64,000 bases of DNA. It comes from Actinernus sp. WN-2022 (Eukaryota; Cnidaria; Anthozoa; Actiniaria; Actinernidae). Below are positions 1 through 12,713 of the stretch, piece by piece. Under the pieces are notes generated by a model. That model did no database searches. It saw only the letters and a list, made by a program, of their open reading frames with translations, and was not told the origin of the DNA. Where the stretch lies: NCBI GenBank assembly GCA_030867875.1, contig JAOWCC010000936.1, positions 79,951,032-80,015,031 of the forward strand, written 5' to 3'. Position 1 is the first letter of the stretch, and each line of letters begins with the position of its first letter. The position numbers were made by a program, and so were the translations under genes.

Positions 1-382
1 GGCCAAACCAGCCTTCTTCAAGTAGATCTTACAAGTGAATAATATTTCACAATGGTAAGTAAACATTTAAAAAGTGATTACACAATATGAGAGGAAAAAG
101 GAAATGACGTAAGTAGAATAACCCGCGTAAAAAAATATACATATTAAGTTTCATCACGCTTAATTCATTCCGAGTGGTTCATTCAGTCATTCATTTGTTG
201 GTTTCACACAAACATTGCTTATTTGGAACGAGATATTAACGAATTTCATCAGAATCACGTGACCAATGACGTCATATTGTTGTTTTTGTTTATGCTGTTT
301 GTCTTCTTTTCAAGAAAGTATAAAAAATTTTTACCTATTCCGGAATTCTACCCTCCAATCTAAGTCCGTTCCCAAAAGTATT

Positions 383-625
383 TCGGGATCATCTCAGGTA
401 CTTGATGAGAGTCATTTCCGGTTGGGGATCATTTCGGGTACGATTTGGGGATCATTTCGGGTTCGGGATCATTTGGGGCTCGGGATCATTTCGGGTGCTG
501 TACAATACTCCAAATTAAACCGTTTGATTTTGAAACATGAAAAAAACCTAGCCTGCCTGCCAGCTCTTCTGACCAACTTGACTGAAAATAAACAAAGAAG
601 AGCTGGCATTAGCAGGCTAGAAAAA
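383..625. repeat. Short tandem array and hairpin in CNTRL intron 10
   Basis: From 383 to 505 a degenerate unit of about 17-20 bp (core ggatcatttcgggt) recurs about six times. At 548-625 there is an imperfect hairpin: ctagcctgc...ccagctcttc on the left is matched by gaagagctgg...gcaggctag on the right. Both are intronic. The small reading frames over them are repeat artefacts. Confidence 0.7.
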
Positions 626-707
626 CCCGAAAAAGCGTCCATTCTACATTCTTGAACGCAAACGGTAGATTGCATCCAACTGTCATGCATGTAATTCAGC
701 TACTCAC

Positions 708-3700
708 GTAAGACGGGTCATCAGGAGATGTTGTATTGAGTTTATGTTGTAGTTTCTTTAGTTCGTCGTCTTTTCTGCGTAAGTCGTCACCGATTTTGTT
801 CATTCTCTCTTCCAATTCTGATGCTACATCCTGAAGCTGGCGTATCTGAAAAAATAGGGGCATGGCCACAAGAGCACGGGATTAGATATCGTTAAAACTG
901 CTAGCCTGACATCTAATCAGGTTACCGAGTTAGATTACGACAGATCGAGGTACGACACGACCCACCAGATGGCACGAAACAGCTACGACTGACAAGGCAC
1001 TGACGAGACAGTACGGCTACAACCTTGTCATAAACTCTGCAAATAGACCTTTCCCAAGATAGCGTTGATTGCTCAGTCAATCAGGCCAAAGTCTCGGTTT
1101 GACTACATATTAAATTGGGTTTGAGAATTTAGGTGTTGAGAATTGGGATTTGCTTTCACACTATTGTGATTTCTGTAATTAGCAGTTTGCCTAATCATCC
1201 ACAAAGATCAAATCGAGGCTCTGGCTAGAAGGTCAAAGCAATCAACTCTGTCTTGGGAAAGTCCCATTACATTTTCAAAGGCAATGTATTGAATAGTGGA
1301 AATTTCTTCTTGTCATTTCCCCCATGACTTTTTAAGGTTATTGAGATCCAGTGTTACTGTTCTTACTTATTTCTTCTTGTCATTTCCCCCATGACTTTTA
1401 AGGTTATTGAGATCCAGTGTTACTGTTCTTACGTATTTCTTCTTGTCATTTCCCCCATGACTTTTAAGGTTATTGAGATCCAGTGTTACTGTTCTTACGT
1501 ATTTCTTCTTGTCAGCAATCGCAGCATATAATCTCTTCTCTTCATCATCCAATAACTGGATCTGACGGTGAGATGAAACACGGAAAGTTAAGACACACGG
1601 CGCTATATACATGTAGCACGCAAACTGCGGTGCCTAAATTGTGTTTCTATTCACGTAATGTTGTATGTAATGTTGTTGCATGTGCCAACTACTGCCTGCT
1701 ACAATACACTTACTGAATATTTTTCTGCGCTACACAGAAACGAGGCGATAGGGTAAAGTGAGCTCCTTTAGTGGTTCTCCCTTCATGTATACAGACATGA
1801 ATTACTACCAAATTGTATCGTGTATTGTGTTCTATTGTATTGTGTATTTCGTTCTATTATGTAGTGTTAATTCTATTGTATTTTGATAGCAATCATGTGT
1901 TGCCAACATGAAGGGACCACCTACTTTAGTAGTTGATGCAAGTAGAATGCTCATCTGCTATTTCAGAGTTTGTTTGACTCGTTCGTTTTACTTGCATCAA
2001 CTACTACAGTAGCGCAATTTGTAGCTCACTTTACCCAATCACGCCTCGTTTCTGTGTGCGCGTTGAAAATATTCGGTAAGGTCTACTGCGCACACTGTGA
2101 CACTGACTGCCATTACCTTGACTTTATTAGTTCAGTAATTTCTCCAATAGCTAGCACCGTTAAAGTGCAGCTTATGAGCCCTGGCCACCAATCGTTGGTT
2201 TGGGTTCAGTGCAGTGTTTTGCATCTTGTTCAACCATTTGTGGGTGATTTATGGTTGTGATATTACTTTAAAATGTGTTGCAAATCCTTGAGATGACGTC
2301 ATTTAAGTAATGGTTCGCGTAAGAACAGGAGCACTCAACGGCCAGGAATGCACAAAGGTGTTAATTTTTCTATTGTTGAAACTTGATATCTCTTTGGTTA
2401 AACAGAAATATACCTCCTAAAAATAGGAAAGAACTCTGATTTCACAATATTTTTTTAAAGAAAATGATCGAAGCGGCAATCTGTAACTATGTAAAAAGAG
2501 AGAAAGCAATCCTATGTGGGGAACATTGAATTTTTTTATAATATCTCAGCTTTCTATTGGCTGAATTTGTTTTGTAATCAAAAACATATACACAACGAGC
2601 GAGTTCATGCATTTTAATTTGAGAACATTAATACCACTAGTCAAGAGATATCTTTAGAAACAATTGAACCATTTTTTATGTGGGATTAGTGAAATCACAT
2701 TCATTGCCGTGGAACAATAGATCTTGCTCCAGTTCTTATACGAACCAATACTTAAGTCAAATTATGCTAATGAGTTGAACATGAATTGAGTCATAACATA
2801 GAATATGTTTATTTTTTCAGTTGTTTTTCAGGCTTAAGACATTTGATCCTTGCAATATTATTGAAATATCTTTTAATAAGTGGAGCTGGCACAAAAACAG
2901 AGCAAAATGAACTAGAATTAGCTTTTGACTTAAATGACATCATTGAAATTTGATTCCTTAATAAACGAAAATGGCTACACGCTAAAAAAATTTTTGATGC
3001 CGGTCATTTTGTTTTCCACTTTGATCTTTCAATCAATGATAACTAGCTAGGGCTCATAATATGCACTCTATCCTGTCCAGTAATCATACATGATGATTCA
3101 CTACATGTGTACCTCTTCCTCGATCGCCTGCTGTACACTCGCCAGTTCATCTTGTGCCTCTTTCAGTTGCTCTCTTCTTCTTCTTAACTGCTCCTCTAGT
3201 CTGACAAGTTGATCTTCAGCTACGATATGAGATACACAGTGAACATGAGTCCCTCTTGCCAAATACATTGACGTTGCTTAAAATTAACGTACGAACAGAC
3301 GCTTCAACACTGCGCGCAACATTACAAGCAATGCTGCAAAAATAGGATCAAGTTCTAATTCTGCAACTTACATTGCATGCAACAAATTGCACTGTGTAAA
3401 CACTCCTGCAACACTGCCGGCTACGTTCATGGCACGCAATGTTGCACTGTGTGTTCGCACAACATTTCCGTCCATGGCGACATTGTTGCATGCAACAGCG
3501 TGTGTCTGTAACCTTCAGTTTAAACATGAAAAGTCTGCGCTTTGACCCAACATTTTCCTTCTCTTAATCGGGTTGTAAAAAATGTCCAGCCATATTGCTC
3601 AGCAACAAAGATAACAGATAAATAAAATAAGGTACTAAAAGAAAGTGAGTTTTCCGTGGTGAAAACAATGCCCCACCTGGGCCTCCCCCTTCAACTGCTT

Positions 3701-6700
3701 AATGATTTCATACACAGGAAGCCCAATATATTTAAGTTTGCGATGCCTATTTGTGTCAAGGGTGTGTCAAACAGGTACCTTTCTGCAGAGCCATCTCCTT
3801 GTCCCGTAAGTCCATCATCAATGTCTTGTGCAGTTGCTCTAGAGCTTTCTTGTTCTGCTCATCGTACTTGTCACTCAGCCTGGCTCCTAATTCGCTCATC
3901 TGTGCAGTTTGAGAGGGACTGAGAGATTGAGACTCACGAGCAAACTTGTTTGGCTTGAAACCTGCCTTGCCAATGTATGGACTTTCATCATCTTCATCTC
4001 CCTCGGGAAACTGTTGAAGTGTTGTGAATATTGATAAGAAATTCTAACTACTTAGACAACATAACAATCATATAGACAATTATAGAATAAGAATACAATT
4101 TCACTGTTGTAAGTACATGTAAATGTGCTGTGTCTTACCGTAATTAAATATACCGTAAAATCCTGGTTAAAGGTTTGGGGGGAGGGGCTTACATTTGTAT
4201 ATCCAAGAGTTCATAACCAGGATGAAAAAAAATGTGTTAGCCTTGTCACTATCCATACATAATTTGGTAGTGTTTATGGTAAGTTTTCGCTTTACTTGAC
4301 ATGTAGCATTACGATAATAAAGATACAGACCGAGCACAGTACATTGAACAAGAGCCAAATATTTTCCCATCTGATCCGACCTAACTCAGTCAATACATTC
4401 TTTATTATGTGGCCATTTTCAAATGGCAAAACAATAAGCAAAACACCGAGCAGGACTGGATGACTGTTTCCGGCCCGCTCACATCAAACACATATGGTCC
4501 CCATCACGTGACAATGATTGTAAATTGTTTTGAAAGGAATGTGCGCGCAGGGCCATCCAGGTCATATGATAAGGGAGCTAATATCTGGAGGGGCTTTTAG
4601 CCAGGAGTATTTTATGTTATAAGTGTGATTTTACAGTTGGTATGGAGAGCTTTATTGATTGTTATATAAGGTGAGGCCTACCTCAACTCCATCTGGCCAA
4701 GGCATTTTCCCAAGATGTTCAAACTTAGCATCCAGTTTATAGAAGGCTAGTTCCTGCTCTAGCTTGTACTGCTTCTCACAGGCCTTGGAAAGCTCTGTTG
4801 TTTTGTTGGCAAGCTGGGAATTACATGTACATTTGTATGACAGAATACAATCACACACAAGACTGTACGACTTTTTTCACTTTATAACTGACAACCACTA
4901 ATGATACAACATTGTATTATAAATTGTGCATTTTAGACTCGTGTAAAAGATGGCCTCAAAGAGCACAAAGCATAATGGTCCATCCTGGGTCATCTTCTAT
5001 ATGCTATTATCAAACTCGTTAATACAACAACAACAATAACAACAACAATTTATTTATTCGTGTCCTCTTAAATATACATGTTAGTTCTAGTATTGATAAA
5101 TAAAAATGAAAGAGATTGAGGAACACAGCTACTTAAAAATAGCAGAGCTAATCGAGTTAAGTAGCTGAGATCAAGCGGTTTATAATTTTGTTATTTTGAC
5201 AAAGAGAGGACAACAATACTACAATACAAAACAGAAAAATATATATATATATAAATAAATAAAGACATGACACAAAAAAACTTACAAAGTGACAATATAG
5301 GGCATATGTCAAAGCAGAGTGCATCAGGTATCTATATAGCTACTCAGGATGGAACTCGTTAAGAGCTTCTTAACTTGATTCCGTATTTTTGATTTTAAAT
5401 CCTCTTGGATTGAGTTCCATAATTTAGCGCCTAGAAAACGAATGTTGAATTTGCCGTAGTTAGTTCTGACTTTGGAAATGTAATATGAATCTTTAGCAGC
5501 TAGTCGAGTATTATGGCGATGTATCCTATTTATAGGTGTAAAAAAGTCATGAAATATAGTTGGCAAAGCATTTGCATGAAAATCGTGCATAAACAAAGCA
5601 TTGTTAAGATATATTATATCAGTAAATTTGAGTATCCCTAAGCTATAGAAAAGTGGATTTGAGTGGGCTGAATATTCAGAAAAAGTAATTATTCTAATTG
5701 CTTTCTTTTGAAGAAGAATCAGAGGTCTAAGTGTAGTTACATACATGTATGTATTTCCCCAGGTTGTCACTGCATAGGACAGGTATGGGTAAACTAATGT
5801 ATAGTACAATTGAATTAGAGTAACTACAGGGACAAAATGCCGAATCTTTGATAGCATGCCAACACTACGTTTGATTTTTTGGGAAATATGCTGAACATGG
5901 TATTTCCAGCTGAGGTGACAATCGATAAAGACCCCAAGATACCTAATGCACTCTACTTGCTTTATCTGTTTCCCATCAATAACCAATCTGATTGCATAGT
6001 TTACAGGTTTTTGGCAAGGTCGAAATATGATAAAATTTGTTTTATCAATATTTAGGGAAAGCTTGTTTGCAACAAGCCACTGCGTGACATAAGCTAGGTT
6101 TTCATTTATAAGGGTCTCTAGTGCAATCATACTATTATTGCTGCAAAACAGATTAGTGTCGTCAGCAAAGATGTGGAAATCAAAAAAAGAACAGCAATTG
6201 CTAAAATCATTTATGTATAGGAGAAATAGAAGAGGGCCTAGTACTGAACCTTGTGGGACACCATGAGAAACAATGAGGTCATCTGATTTAAAAGAACTTA
6301 CTGTAACATGTTGCTTTCTATTATGTAAATAAGAGATAAACCAGTCTTTGGCTACTCCACGAACTCCATAATGACTCAGTTTAGATATCAATATACTATG
6401 ATTGACCGTGTCAAAAGCTTTTGCAAAATCCAAAAATATCCCACATGAGTACTTCCCATCTTCTATTGCCCGCTGAATTCTATCTGCAATCAACAACGTT
6501 GCATGCGTGGTAGAATGCTTTTCTCGAAAGCCGAATTGTTTGTCATAGATAATATTGTGCTTGTCAATAAAAGAACTTAGGCGCTTAAACATTAGTTTTT
6601 CCAGTATTCTATTGAAAATTGATAGTAGGGAGATGGGTCGATAATTGTTTACGCATGTAACTGATTCTTTCTTATGTACTGGAATAACATTGGCTATCTT

Positions 6701-9700
6701 AAAAAGATCTGGCACAGAACCACTACTGAAGGACAAATTATAGATAATTTCAAGAGGAGTCGATAAATAATTCTTTAGAATTTTCAATAAGCACACTGGA
6801 ATACTAGAAGGTCCTACTGCCTTAGATGAATTTAGGCTAGAAATTTCCTCCTCTATTTCTATATTGGTTACAGGATACAGGTAAAAACTATTTGGCTGTG
6901 GTGGACCTAGGTAAGCCTTAGGGTCAATAAATAATTCATGAAGCAAAAACAAAGGAAATCACCGACCAATAAGTGATCTTTAGATCTGATACAGATTTCA
7001 TCCTGATTTACATAAACTTTTGTTTAAATTTTCTCGGCCAAAATAGGTTGTGTCACCAAAATAACTGAAAACATAACTCTCTTCAATCTACATTGTATAC
7101 GTAGATGTTTGATAAGTGCAATACAGAATTCACGTCCAATATTTATGGGATTTACAAACTCTCACTTTCAGCTCGAGTTTGTAAATCCCATAAAGATTGT
7201 CCGCTCATTCTTTATCTAGTACATTTACATACAATATCTTCCTTTGCCTGTAGTTCTCTTTGTAGCTCCTTAAGTCTGACTGTCTGGTGGCTGTCTTTTT
7301 CCTTCTGTTGTGAATGCAGTTTTGTCAACCTCTCCAGTTCTGTCGTGACTGAATGCTTTTCTTCAAACAAAGCATCATATAGTTTGTTTTGCCTGGTTAG
7401 TTCTGTCTCTAGCCGCTGAACCTCATCTGATAACAGAAATGAAGATTTGAAGAGTCTGAAATACACCATGTGCTTTTCTATGACCATTAAATATCACTTA
7501 CCGGATACATGCATCTGAATTTTTTTAGCCACTGGAATGCTATTTGTATGCACACATGGACCAATATGGAAATTATGGCACCCAAGATCCAGATGTAGTT
7601 TCATATGTGATTTCAACAAACTTGTGGTATATTTCTTAATAAACAATCCAGTCCGTAATAAAGCCTGGTTAACATTACAGATGGCTGACCCTATGATGTA
7701 TGTCATCCAATTGCCCATGACGTGTCTAGAGGCGAGTTAACATATACAGTATAAGCAGGATATAGTGCTGTGCTAAATCTGTAATCTGACCAGTTTAACC
7801 TCTGGTTAGCGATGTAACCTGGGGTAGTGCTTACCCTTGCTTTGAACAATAGGAAATTTGCCTTATGGCATCATTTAACAACAACAAAAATTCTCATTCA
7901 GATTTATCAACTCCTTTGACAATTACAAGATAATGGTCCAAATGAAAGGAACAAAAGGTTCCATGCAAAACATTCTGGTAGTTATGTAGTATGTGATGTC
8001 ATCATTTGAATGTCCTATTGGGGCCCAAATGAATAACTTATTATAGCAGTGTGAAATTGTCTGGAAATTAACCCTACCTTGACCAAACCTGTCATCTGCA
8101 GCAACTCTTTCTTCCTCCATGACAGTCTGTCCATCAAGGATCGTCAGGGATCTCAGCTGGAAGATCACAAACTGATGACTGTGTGCCAGTACCGACATGG
8201 GGTTGCCGATCATGGACACCTCAGTTAAATCTTGAAAGGACCTCAACTTGGTAACCTCTAACAACTGAAAATTACACGAAAAGGGTGGGTGTAATGTCTC
8301 CACTAATACATTTATTACACCTTACAAATAATCCCCTAATCAGATATGTGTATTAGGATCACGTGCCAGCCCTAATATTTTGCCATGTACAATGTACATT
8401 GTAGGACAGCTACACTTACACTGTACATATTGGACTGCAGTTACCTATTGTACTAATTGATTGGATAATTATTTGTTCATTATAATTATTTGTTCATTAT
8501 AATAAAACACTTATGGATTCATCCTCATCAAATGTAGACAATATTTAAGTCTCAACTTTTAATATTAGACTCGACCTTTGGTCTCACCCAGTATTGATGT
8601 AGACCTCAACTTAAATATTTTGCCATATTGGCCTCCAATGAATCCATAAAATTTGACAGCATAATTATCTTTAATAAATACAATATGGTTTTCCTTGGCC
8701 CATAAAAAATATTGCACACTCAAGGTCTTGAAAAGCTGTAGATTAGCCTGCTTGCCGGCTGTTCTGGGTTTTTTCCAGTCATGTTCCTTTTGGATTTGGC
8801 TACCTAGGACACACTTTTTAAATGGGGAGAGGAGACAAAGGTGTGTCACAGGTAGCCCCATCCAAAACATGACTTAAAACATTACAGAAGAGCCAGCAAG
8901 GTACAGTACATGCAGGTAATAACTATTTTTCTATTAACTTATTAAATTTCCTGCTCCTGTTGAAGTGTATTGGAGGTTCAGTGCCCAGGCTGCAAGTAGG
9001 GTCAGTGCTCGAGAGCTTGGTTGCCAGGCAACAGGCAACCACCCAGCCCAGTACACTGGGTCACATGTAAGTGGACAAGAGAAAAGGGGAGGGAGGGAGG
9101 GGAAATCTACCCGAGAGGAAAGCTAATCAATCCCAGCAACAGCAAATGTTGAACGATGCGACGCAAAGAGCGATACGATGCGAAGAGCGATGCAATGAGC
9201 AATGCAAAGAGCGACTGTGAACAACCCGCCAAATTCGGCAACAAAAGACCCATATGAGACTGAGACGCAGGCCCAGGCCCAACAAACTGCGCCACAGGTA
9301 GAACGATTCCACTGCCATATTTAACCATGTCTAAATTGCATTATTTTAATCTAGATTGAACTGGCTGGCTTTAATTCAAGAAAAAACATTATAGCAATAT
9401 TATTCTCTAATGTTAAGCTCATACATGTAGTTGAAATTTTGGTGGAAAAAGTTATAGCGTTAGCAGAGGAAATCTAGGCTTGGATGGGTAACTGGAAATA
9501 CATATTTTTCTTTGGCCTAATGTGCATTTCATCATTAAAAGAAGGGCTGTATGCAACAAGGGCATAAGTGACTCTTGATCACATTCTAAATTCTCCCTTA
9601 GAAAACAAATAGTTTGAAGGAGAATTTAGAATGTGATCAGGAGTCACTCACACCCATTTTGTACACAGCCCTTCAATTATTATTTTAATACTTACAAGTA

Positions 9701-12700
9701 ATTTACACAGTAATTATTAATATCAGCCACACTACCTAATAAATTACTATTATTGTGTTGCTGCTTACACTTTCCAACTCGTTGTGAGCAAAGTGGAAGA
9801 CCCTTAATTCTCTCAGCTTTTTCAGCAGTGTTGCTGGTAAATGTTGAATATAGTTCCTATTTAGATTTAAGATCTGCAGGTGGACCAGACATTCCAGGCC
9901 TTCAATCTTGCTAATACTGTTCCTGGACAAGTTCAGCTCCCGTAACTGAGTCAGTTTGTCTAATTTTTCAATTTTCTCTATCATGTGGTTACTGATGTGG
10001 AGGACCTGAAGTTTCTTGAGGTTCTCCAGATTCTCAAGGTACTGAAGAGAACAAATTATAATAAAGTATTCATAGTCAAGCCTATAAACGGAGCTCCAAG
10101 TACAGTAGATAAAGCTTCACTTTCAATAAGTAATTATTTATATTTTTCCAAGTGCACTACCACATTCAGTAGGTTAATTATTTCAATATACCCAGTGGCC
10201 CATGAATCTAACTGTTGTTGAAATGATTGTGCAACTTTGTAAGTATGGAATTGAAAGAAAAACAATAAACAGTAGCAAAACACAAGAAAAAATGGGTCTA
10301 CAGGGCTTTCAAAACAAGCCGGCCACCACTGGAGGTTGCTTCAAGGGATCACCAGCTATGTTCTCTTTATCAATAAACAATGCAACTTTCCTCATTTTCT
10401 TTCAGAATGCCCTGGGTCTAACCTGTGGCATCAAATACACATCTTTCGAGTTTCCGCACAGGATATTAGACCACTTGGCCATCATGCATGCATTACATAT
10501 AGAAAATCAATATTTAAAGGACAAAAAAGAAACAAAAGAGGAAAATCTATGCATTCCCCCAAGTAAAAACATTTTTTACACCAAGTGCATGCCTGCCTGA
10601 CCATGCCTCACCCGCTCGTTCTACATTTAAGGTATAATTACATTATTTGTGTAATCACATTATGTACATGTAACTGTATATATACTTGACATCTTTCTAA
10701 AACATTTTGTTCCCTATTTACATGTACATGTAGCTTACCCTAAATTTCTTGTTCAGGTCTCTACCCAGTGTCAGGTTCAGTGACGTGACATTGGCCAGGT
10801 TTTCTTCCCTTGACTGTCTCTTGATCAGGTTCTCAGAGATATAAGCTACTCCCACTTTAGACCCCCTGACTGGACTGGTGGGGGATGTGCTGGAGCTTTG
10901 ATCTGTATCTTTCGTAGGAGTTTCATCTGTAAATACACCAAGGAATACAATGTCCTAACCATTAATCAGGGCTAGCTGGCATTAGAAGCCAGCTACTGGC
11001 AGCAACTATGATGATAATCATCAGCTACTTAATGTAAAATGTAAAACTTGAAGCCAGAGTTGTAGCTTATGACACAAAAAGACCAGGCTATTTATCACAG
11101 TTGTCCAGCAACTTAAAAACTTACCCAGCCTGTAGTTTTCATTGACGTATGTGAAAGCTTTGAGTGAGACTAGACTCTGCATTCATTGACTGGAAACTTT
11201 CACAGCGGCACTTCAACGAAAATGGTAATACCAAATAGAAGATGGTTCTCTGTGTTATACATGTATGTTGAAAGAATGCATGCTCCAGGTCTTAAAAAGC
11301 AAATGGAACACAAATGCATTCAAGATGTTGAAAGTGCATATTTTTTTATAGGACATCTATAGGAAAAACCATCTTCAATTTTTCTATGGTATTTATTTGA
11401 TATTAATATTCCAACTTCAGGCATAGTACAAAATTCAAGCATGTGATTGGCTAATGACAGTGCTTAAATTATTGGTGACCACAGCATGCTGTGGAATAGA
11501 GCAGAGTTCATATGAATGGGACAAACTACGTACAGTACTGACTATGGCACAGTTATTGTTCAGCATGCTATGACTTTGAAATGGTTTCCCTATTGTTTCT
11601 GTGCTGCTGATCCAATCAAATTACAGAGTTATAGTACAGTAAGTTACAGTACAGTTACAGTAAGGCAACAGATAGCTTGTTCCACTCCTATGAAATAATT
11701 ACGCCCTATAAAAGGGTTAGAGACTATATGTTTGTGTTTTAAGAATGAACTCAAAATTTCTTCATACTGTAATCGGCCTTTGGCCTCATGCAGTATTTTT
11801 TTTTGTTCATCATACAGTCAACACATGCATGCCTGTATTTGTTAGTATTCCTAATCTTTCGTTCACTATACAGTCAGCACGTGCCTGTATTTGTCAGTAT
11901 TCATTATTGTTTATCATACAGTCAGCATGTGCCTGTATTTGTCAGTATTCATTATTGTTTATTGTAGTCAGCACGTGTCTGTATTTGTCAGTATTCATTA
12001 TTTTTCGTTCATCATACAGTCACCACGTCCATGTAATTTTGTCAGTATTCATTATTGTTTATCGTACAGTCAGCATGTGCCTGTATATTTGTCAGTATTC
12101 ATTATTGTTTAATGTACAGTCAGCACGTGCCTGTAATTGTCAGTATTCATTAATGTTTATCGTACAGACAGCATGTGCCTGTATTTGTCAGTATTCATTA
12201 TTGTTTATCGTACAGACAGCATGTGCCTGTATTTGTCAATACAACATGCACACCATGACCAGTCTCTTCCTCTTAAATATAATGTGGATCTCTTGCTCGA
12301 ACGTACATTTATCCAATGAAATGGTGTGTTCTTTGGATCTCCCATACTCTATATTATAAAACAAATAGATGTCCCCTGTCCTATAAAAGATGCACAGATG
12401 GCGTCACAACGTGATATTATACAGTTACACTCAATGGCATCTGGTGGTGTATTTCTTTGTTCTCGTCACATTGTGATGTCGTCTGTGCTCTATTAGAGAT
12501 CAGATGCATCATATATTACGACCTACCATCTTCACTTTTCCCTTCTATACCATTAGCGTCTATACGTTCATGTTTTATTAAATTGGCATCGTTTTGAACC
12601 ACATCACTGCTCACAGGAGAAGGCAACTTACGGCTCCTGTGGGTAGGTATGGATTTCTTAGCTGCTTTTCCAACTGGTGTTGGTCTTTGTCCAGGGGATG

Positions 12701-12713
12701 ACCCGTCCTCCAT
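708..12713 (-). CDS. CNTRL: Centriolin (CNTRL), 5' part of gene, 10 exons
   Basis: Exons in transcript order: 12527-12713 (ATG at 12713), 10739-10926, 9769-10041, 8078-8264, 7233-7426, 4682-4813, 3779-4010, 3113-3219, 1499-1561, 708-845. All junctions are GT-AG and phases join without a break (567 codons). Centriolin is a maternal-centriole/midbody scaffold needed for late cytokinesis and for microtubule anchoring. Residues about 1-110 are low-complexity, then SKVGVAYISENLIKR. Leucine-rich repeats span about 125-260 (e.g. LRELNLSRNSISKIEGLE), followed by an LRR cap (HQFVIFQLRSLTILDGQ). Coiled coil starts near 280. Diagnostic centriolin stretches are KACEKQYKLEQELAFYKLDA (exon 6) and DESPYIGK (exon 7). 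The long C-terminal coiled coil lies beyond the left edge. The start codon sits in CCAAAATGGAGG. Identity rests on recalled similarity to vertebrate centriolin, in order over all ten exons. Confidence 0.93.
1046..1264. mobile_element. MITE-like foldback element, CNTRL intron 9
   Basis: Terminal inverted repeats of about 30 bp: gacctttcccaagatagcg at 1046 and its imperfect complement ending ctgtcttgggaaagtcc at 1264. The length is about 220 bp with no coding capacity, as expected of a non-autonomous DNA transposon. No target duplication could be assigned. Confidence 0.65.
1301..1513. repeat. 66-bp tandem array copying the CNTRL exon 9 splice donor
   Basis: The unit of 66 bp occurs three times and then runs into the last 15 nt of CNTRL exon 9 (1499-1513). 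On the minus strand each unit begins with the exon end (GACAAGAAGAAATAC) followed by the donor GTAAGAAC. Donor-like sites therefore lie with their first exonic base at 1499 (true), 1433 and 1367. The unit is open in the CNTRL frame and encodes 22 residues. The third copy has TAA in place of TAC before its donor, plus one extra T elsewhere. Confidence 0.9.
1715..2074. mobile_element. MITE with nested palindromes, CNTRL intron 8
   Basis: Terminal inverted repeats contain acacagaaacgaggcg and gggtaaagtgagct (left, 1715-1772), mirrored at 2014-2074. Inside, tagtagttgatgcaagta (1927) is mirrored at 1989-2006. A central stretch rich in ttctattgtattgtg and bounded by cccttcatgta/caacatgaaggg resembles a second repeat seen again near 52720-53320. 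Noncoding. Confidence 0.7.
2075..3112. other. Intronic sequence without recognised feature
   Basis: AT-rich remainder of CNTRL intron 8. No exon, convincing repeat or RNA gene was recognised. Confidence 0.5.
3220..3778. other. CNTRL intron 7, degenerate gcaacatt-rich repeat
   Basis: Between about 3300 and 3500 the words gcaaca, gcatgcaaca and caatgttgc recur on both strands, suggesting an old foldback or short tandem repeat. The rest is featureless. Confidence 0.4.
4985..6952 (-). mobile_element. CR1-type LINE, 5'-truncated, open reverse transcriptase
   Basis: An open frame of 542 codons (5324-6952) inside CNTRL intron 5, in the same orientation as the host gene. It covers the reverse-transcriptase domain: [50 protein letters not shown], the catalytic FADD box, then the thumb and C-terminal region (YLGVFIDCHLSW). 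The upstream endonuclease is absent and the frame opens at a TTG, so this is a 5'-truncated copy. Its first seven residues come from flanking repeat DNA. The 3' region ends in a TTG-rich simple tail near 5020. The frame is intact, unlike the other LINE relics here, so the insertion is probably fairly young. Clade (CR1/jockey group) is judged by motif only. Confidence 0.88.
6935..7050 (-). repeat. Interspersed repeat interrupted by the LINE
   Basis: The minus strand of this stretch matches 22143-22285: shared blocks include aagtttatgtaaatcag, gaaatctgtatcaga and catgaattatt. The continuation (attaacgagtttgata) lies on the other side of the LINE at about 4999-5016, so the LINE split this repeat copy. 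Confidence 0.8.
8735..8960. other. Intron 3 sequence, no gene
   Basis: Contains a weak relative of the 548 hairpin (tagcctgcttgccggctgttc near 8745). No exon is supported. Confidence 0.35.
8966..9341 (+). repeat. Interspersed repeat, copy 1 of 2
   Basis: About 375 bp matching 45498-45850 in the same orientation. Shared blocks are gtgtattggaggttcagtgc, gagcttggttgccaggcaac and atttaaccatgtctaaattg. No terminal inverted repeats or coding capacity were seen. Copy 1 sits in CNTRL intron 3 and copy 2 in SNAPIN intron 3. Confidence 0.85.
9541..9674. mobile_element. Foldback MITE of about 134 bp, copy 1 of 3
   Basis: Near-perfect palindrome with ends gaagggctgtatgcaa and tgtacacagcccttc; the inner arms carry gatcacattctaaattctcc. 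Sister copies are at 34570-34703 and 37902-38035, so this is a mobile family rather than a local hairpin. Confidence 0.88.
11165..11236 (+). repeat. Relic of the CAGAC-minisatellite element
   Basis: gagactagactctgcattc followed by gaaactttcacagcggcact and tcaacgaaaatggtaata matches the right flank of the large ACADM minisatellite (about 26318-26412), with a short internal deletion. It appears to be a solo end of the same repeat family. Confidence 0.6.
11805..12240 (+). repeat. About 48-bp tandem repeat, roughly nine copies
   Basis: The unit contains cagtcagcatgtgcctgtat and ttgtcagtattcattattg. It lies in CNTRL intron 1. The array alone creates a 204-codon open frame (11745-12359), which is not a gene. 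Confidence 0.9.
12370..12500. repeat. Imperfect inverted repeat near CNTRL exon 1 donor
   Basis: tataaaagatgcacagatgg...cacaacgtga on the left is mirrored by tcacattgtgatgtcgtctg...ctattagaga on the right. A foldback element or hairpin about 25 bp from the exon 1 donor. Confidence 0.55.

Noticed and set aside
1..40. Possible further CNTRL exon at the left edge (after ttgtaag on the minus strand)
   Set aside because: The short reading did not resemble the centriolin coiled coil and the edge cuts it off.
1367..1612. 81-codon minus frame through the 66-bp repeats as a separate gene
   Set aside because: It is CNTRL exon 9 plus read-through into the duplicated donor region, not a separate gene.
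11745..12359. 204-codon open frame, plus strand
   Set aside because: It is produced entirely by the 48-bp tandem repeat in CNTRL intron 1; two other frames over the same array are also open.
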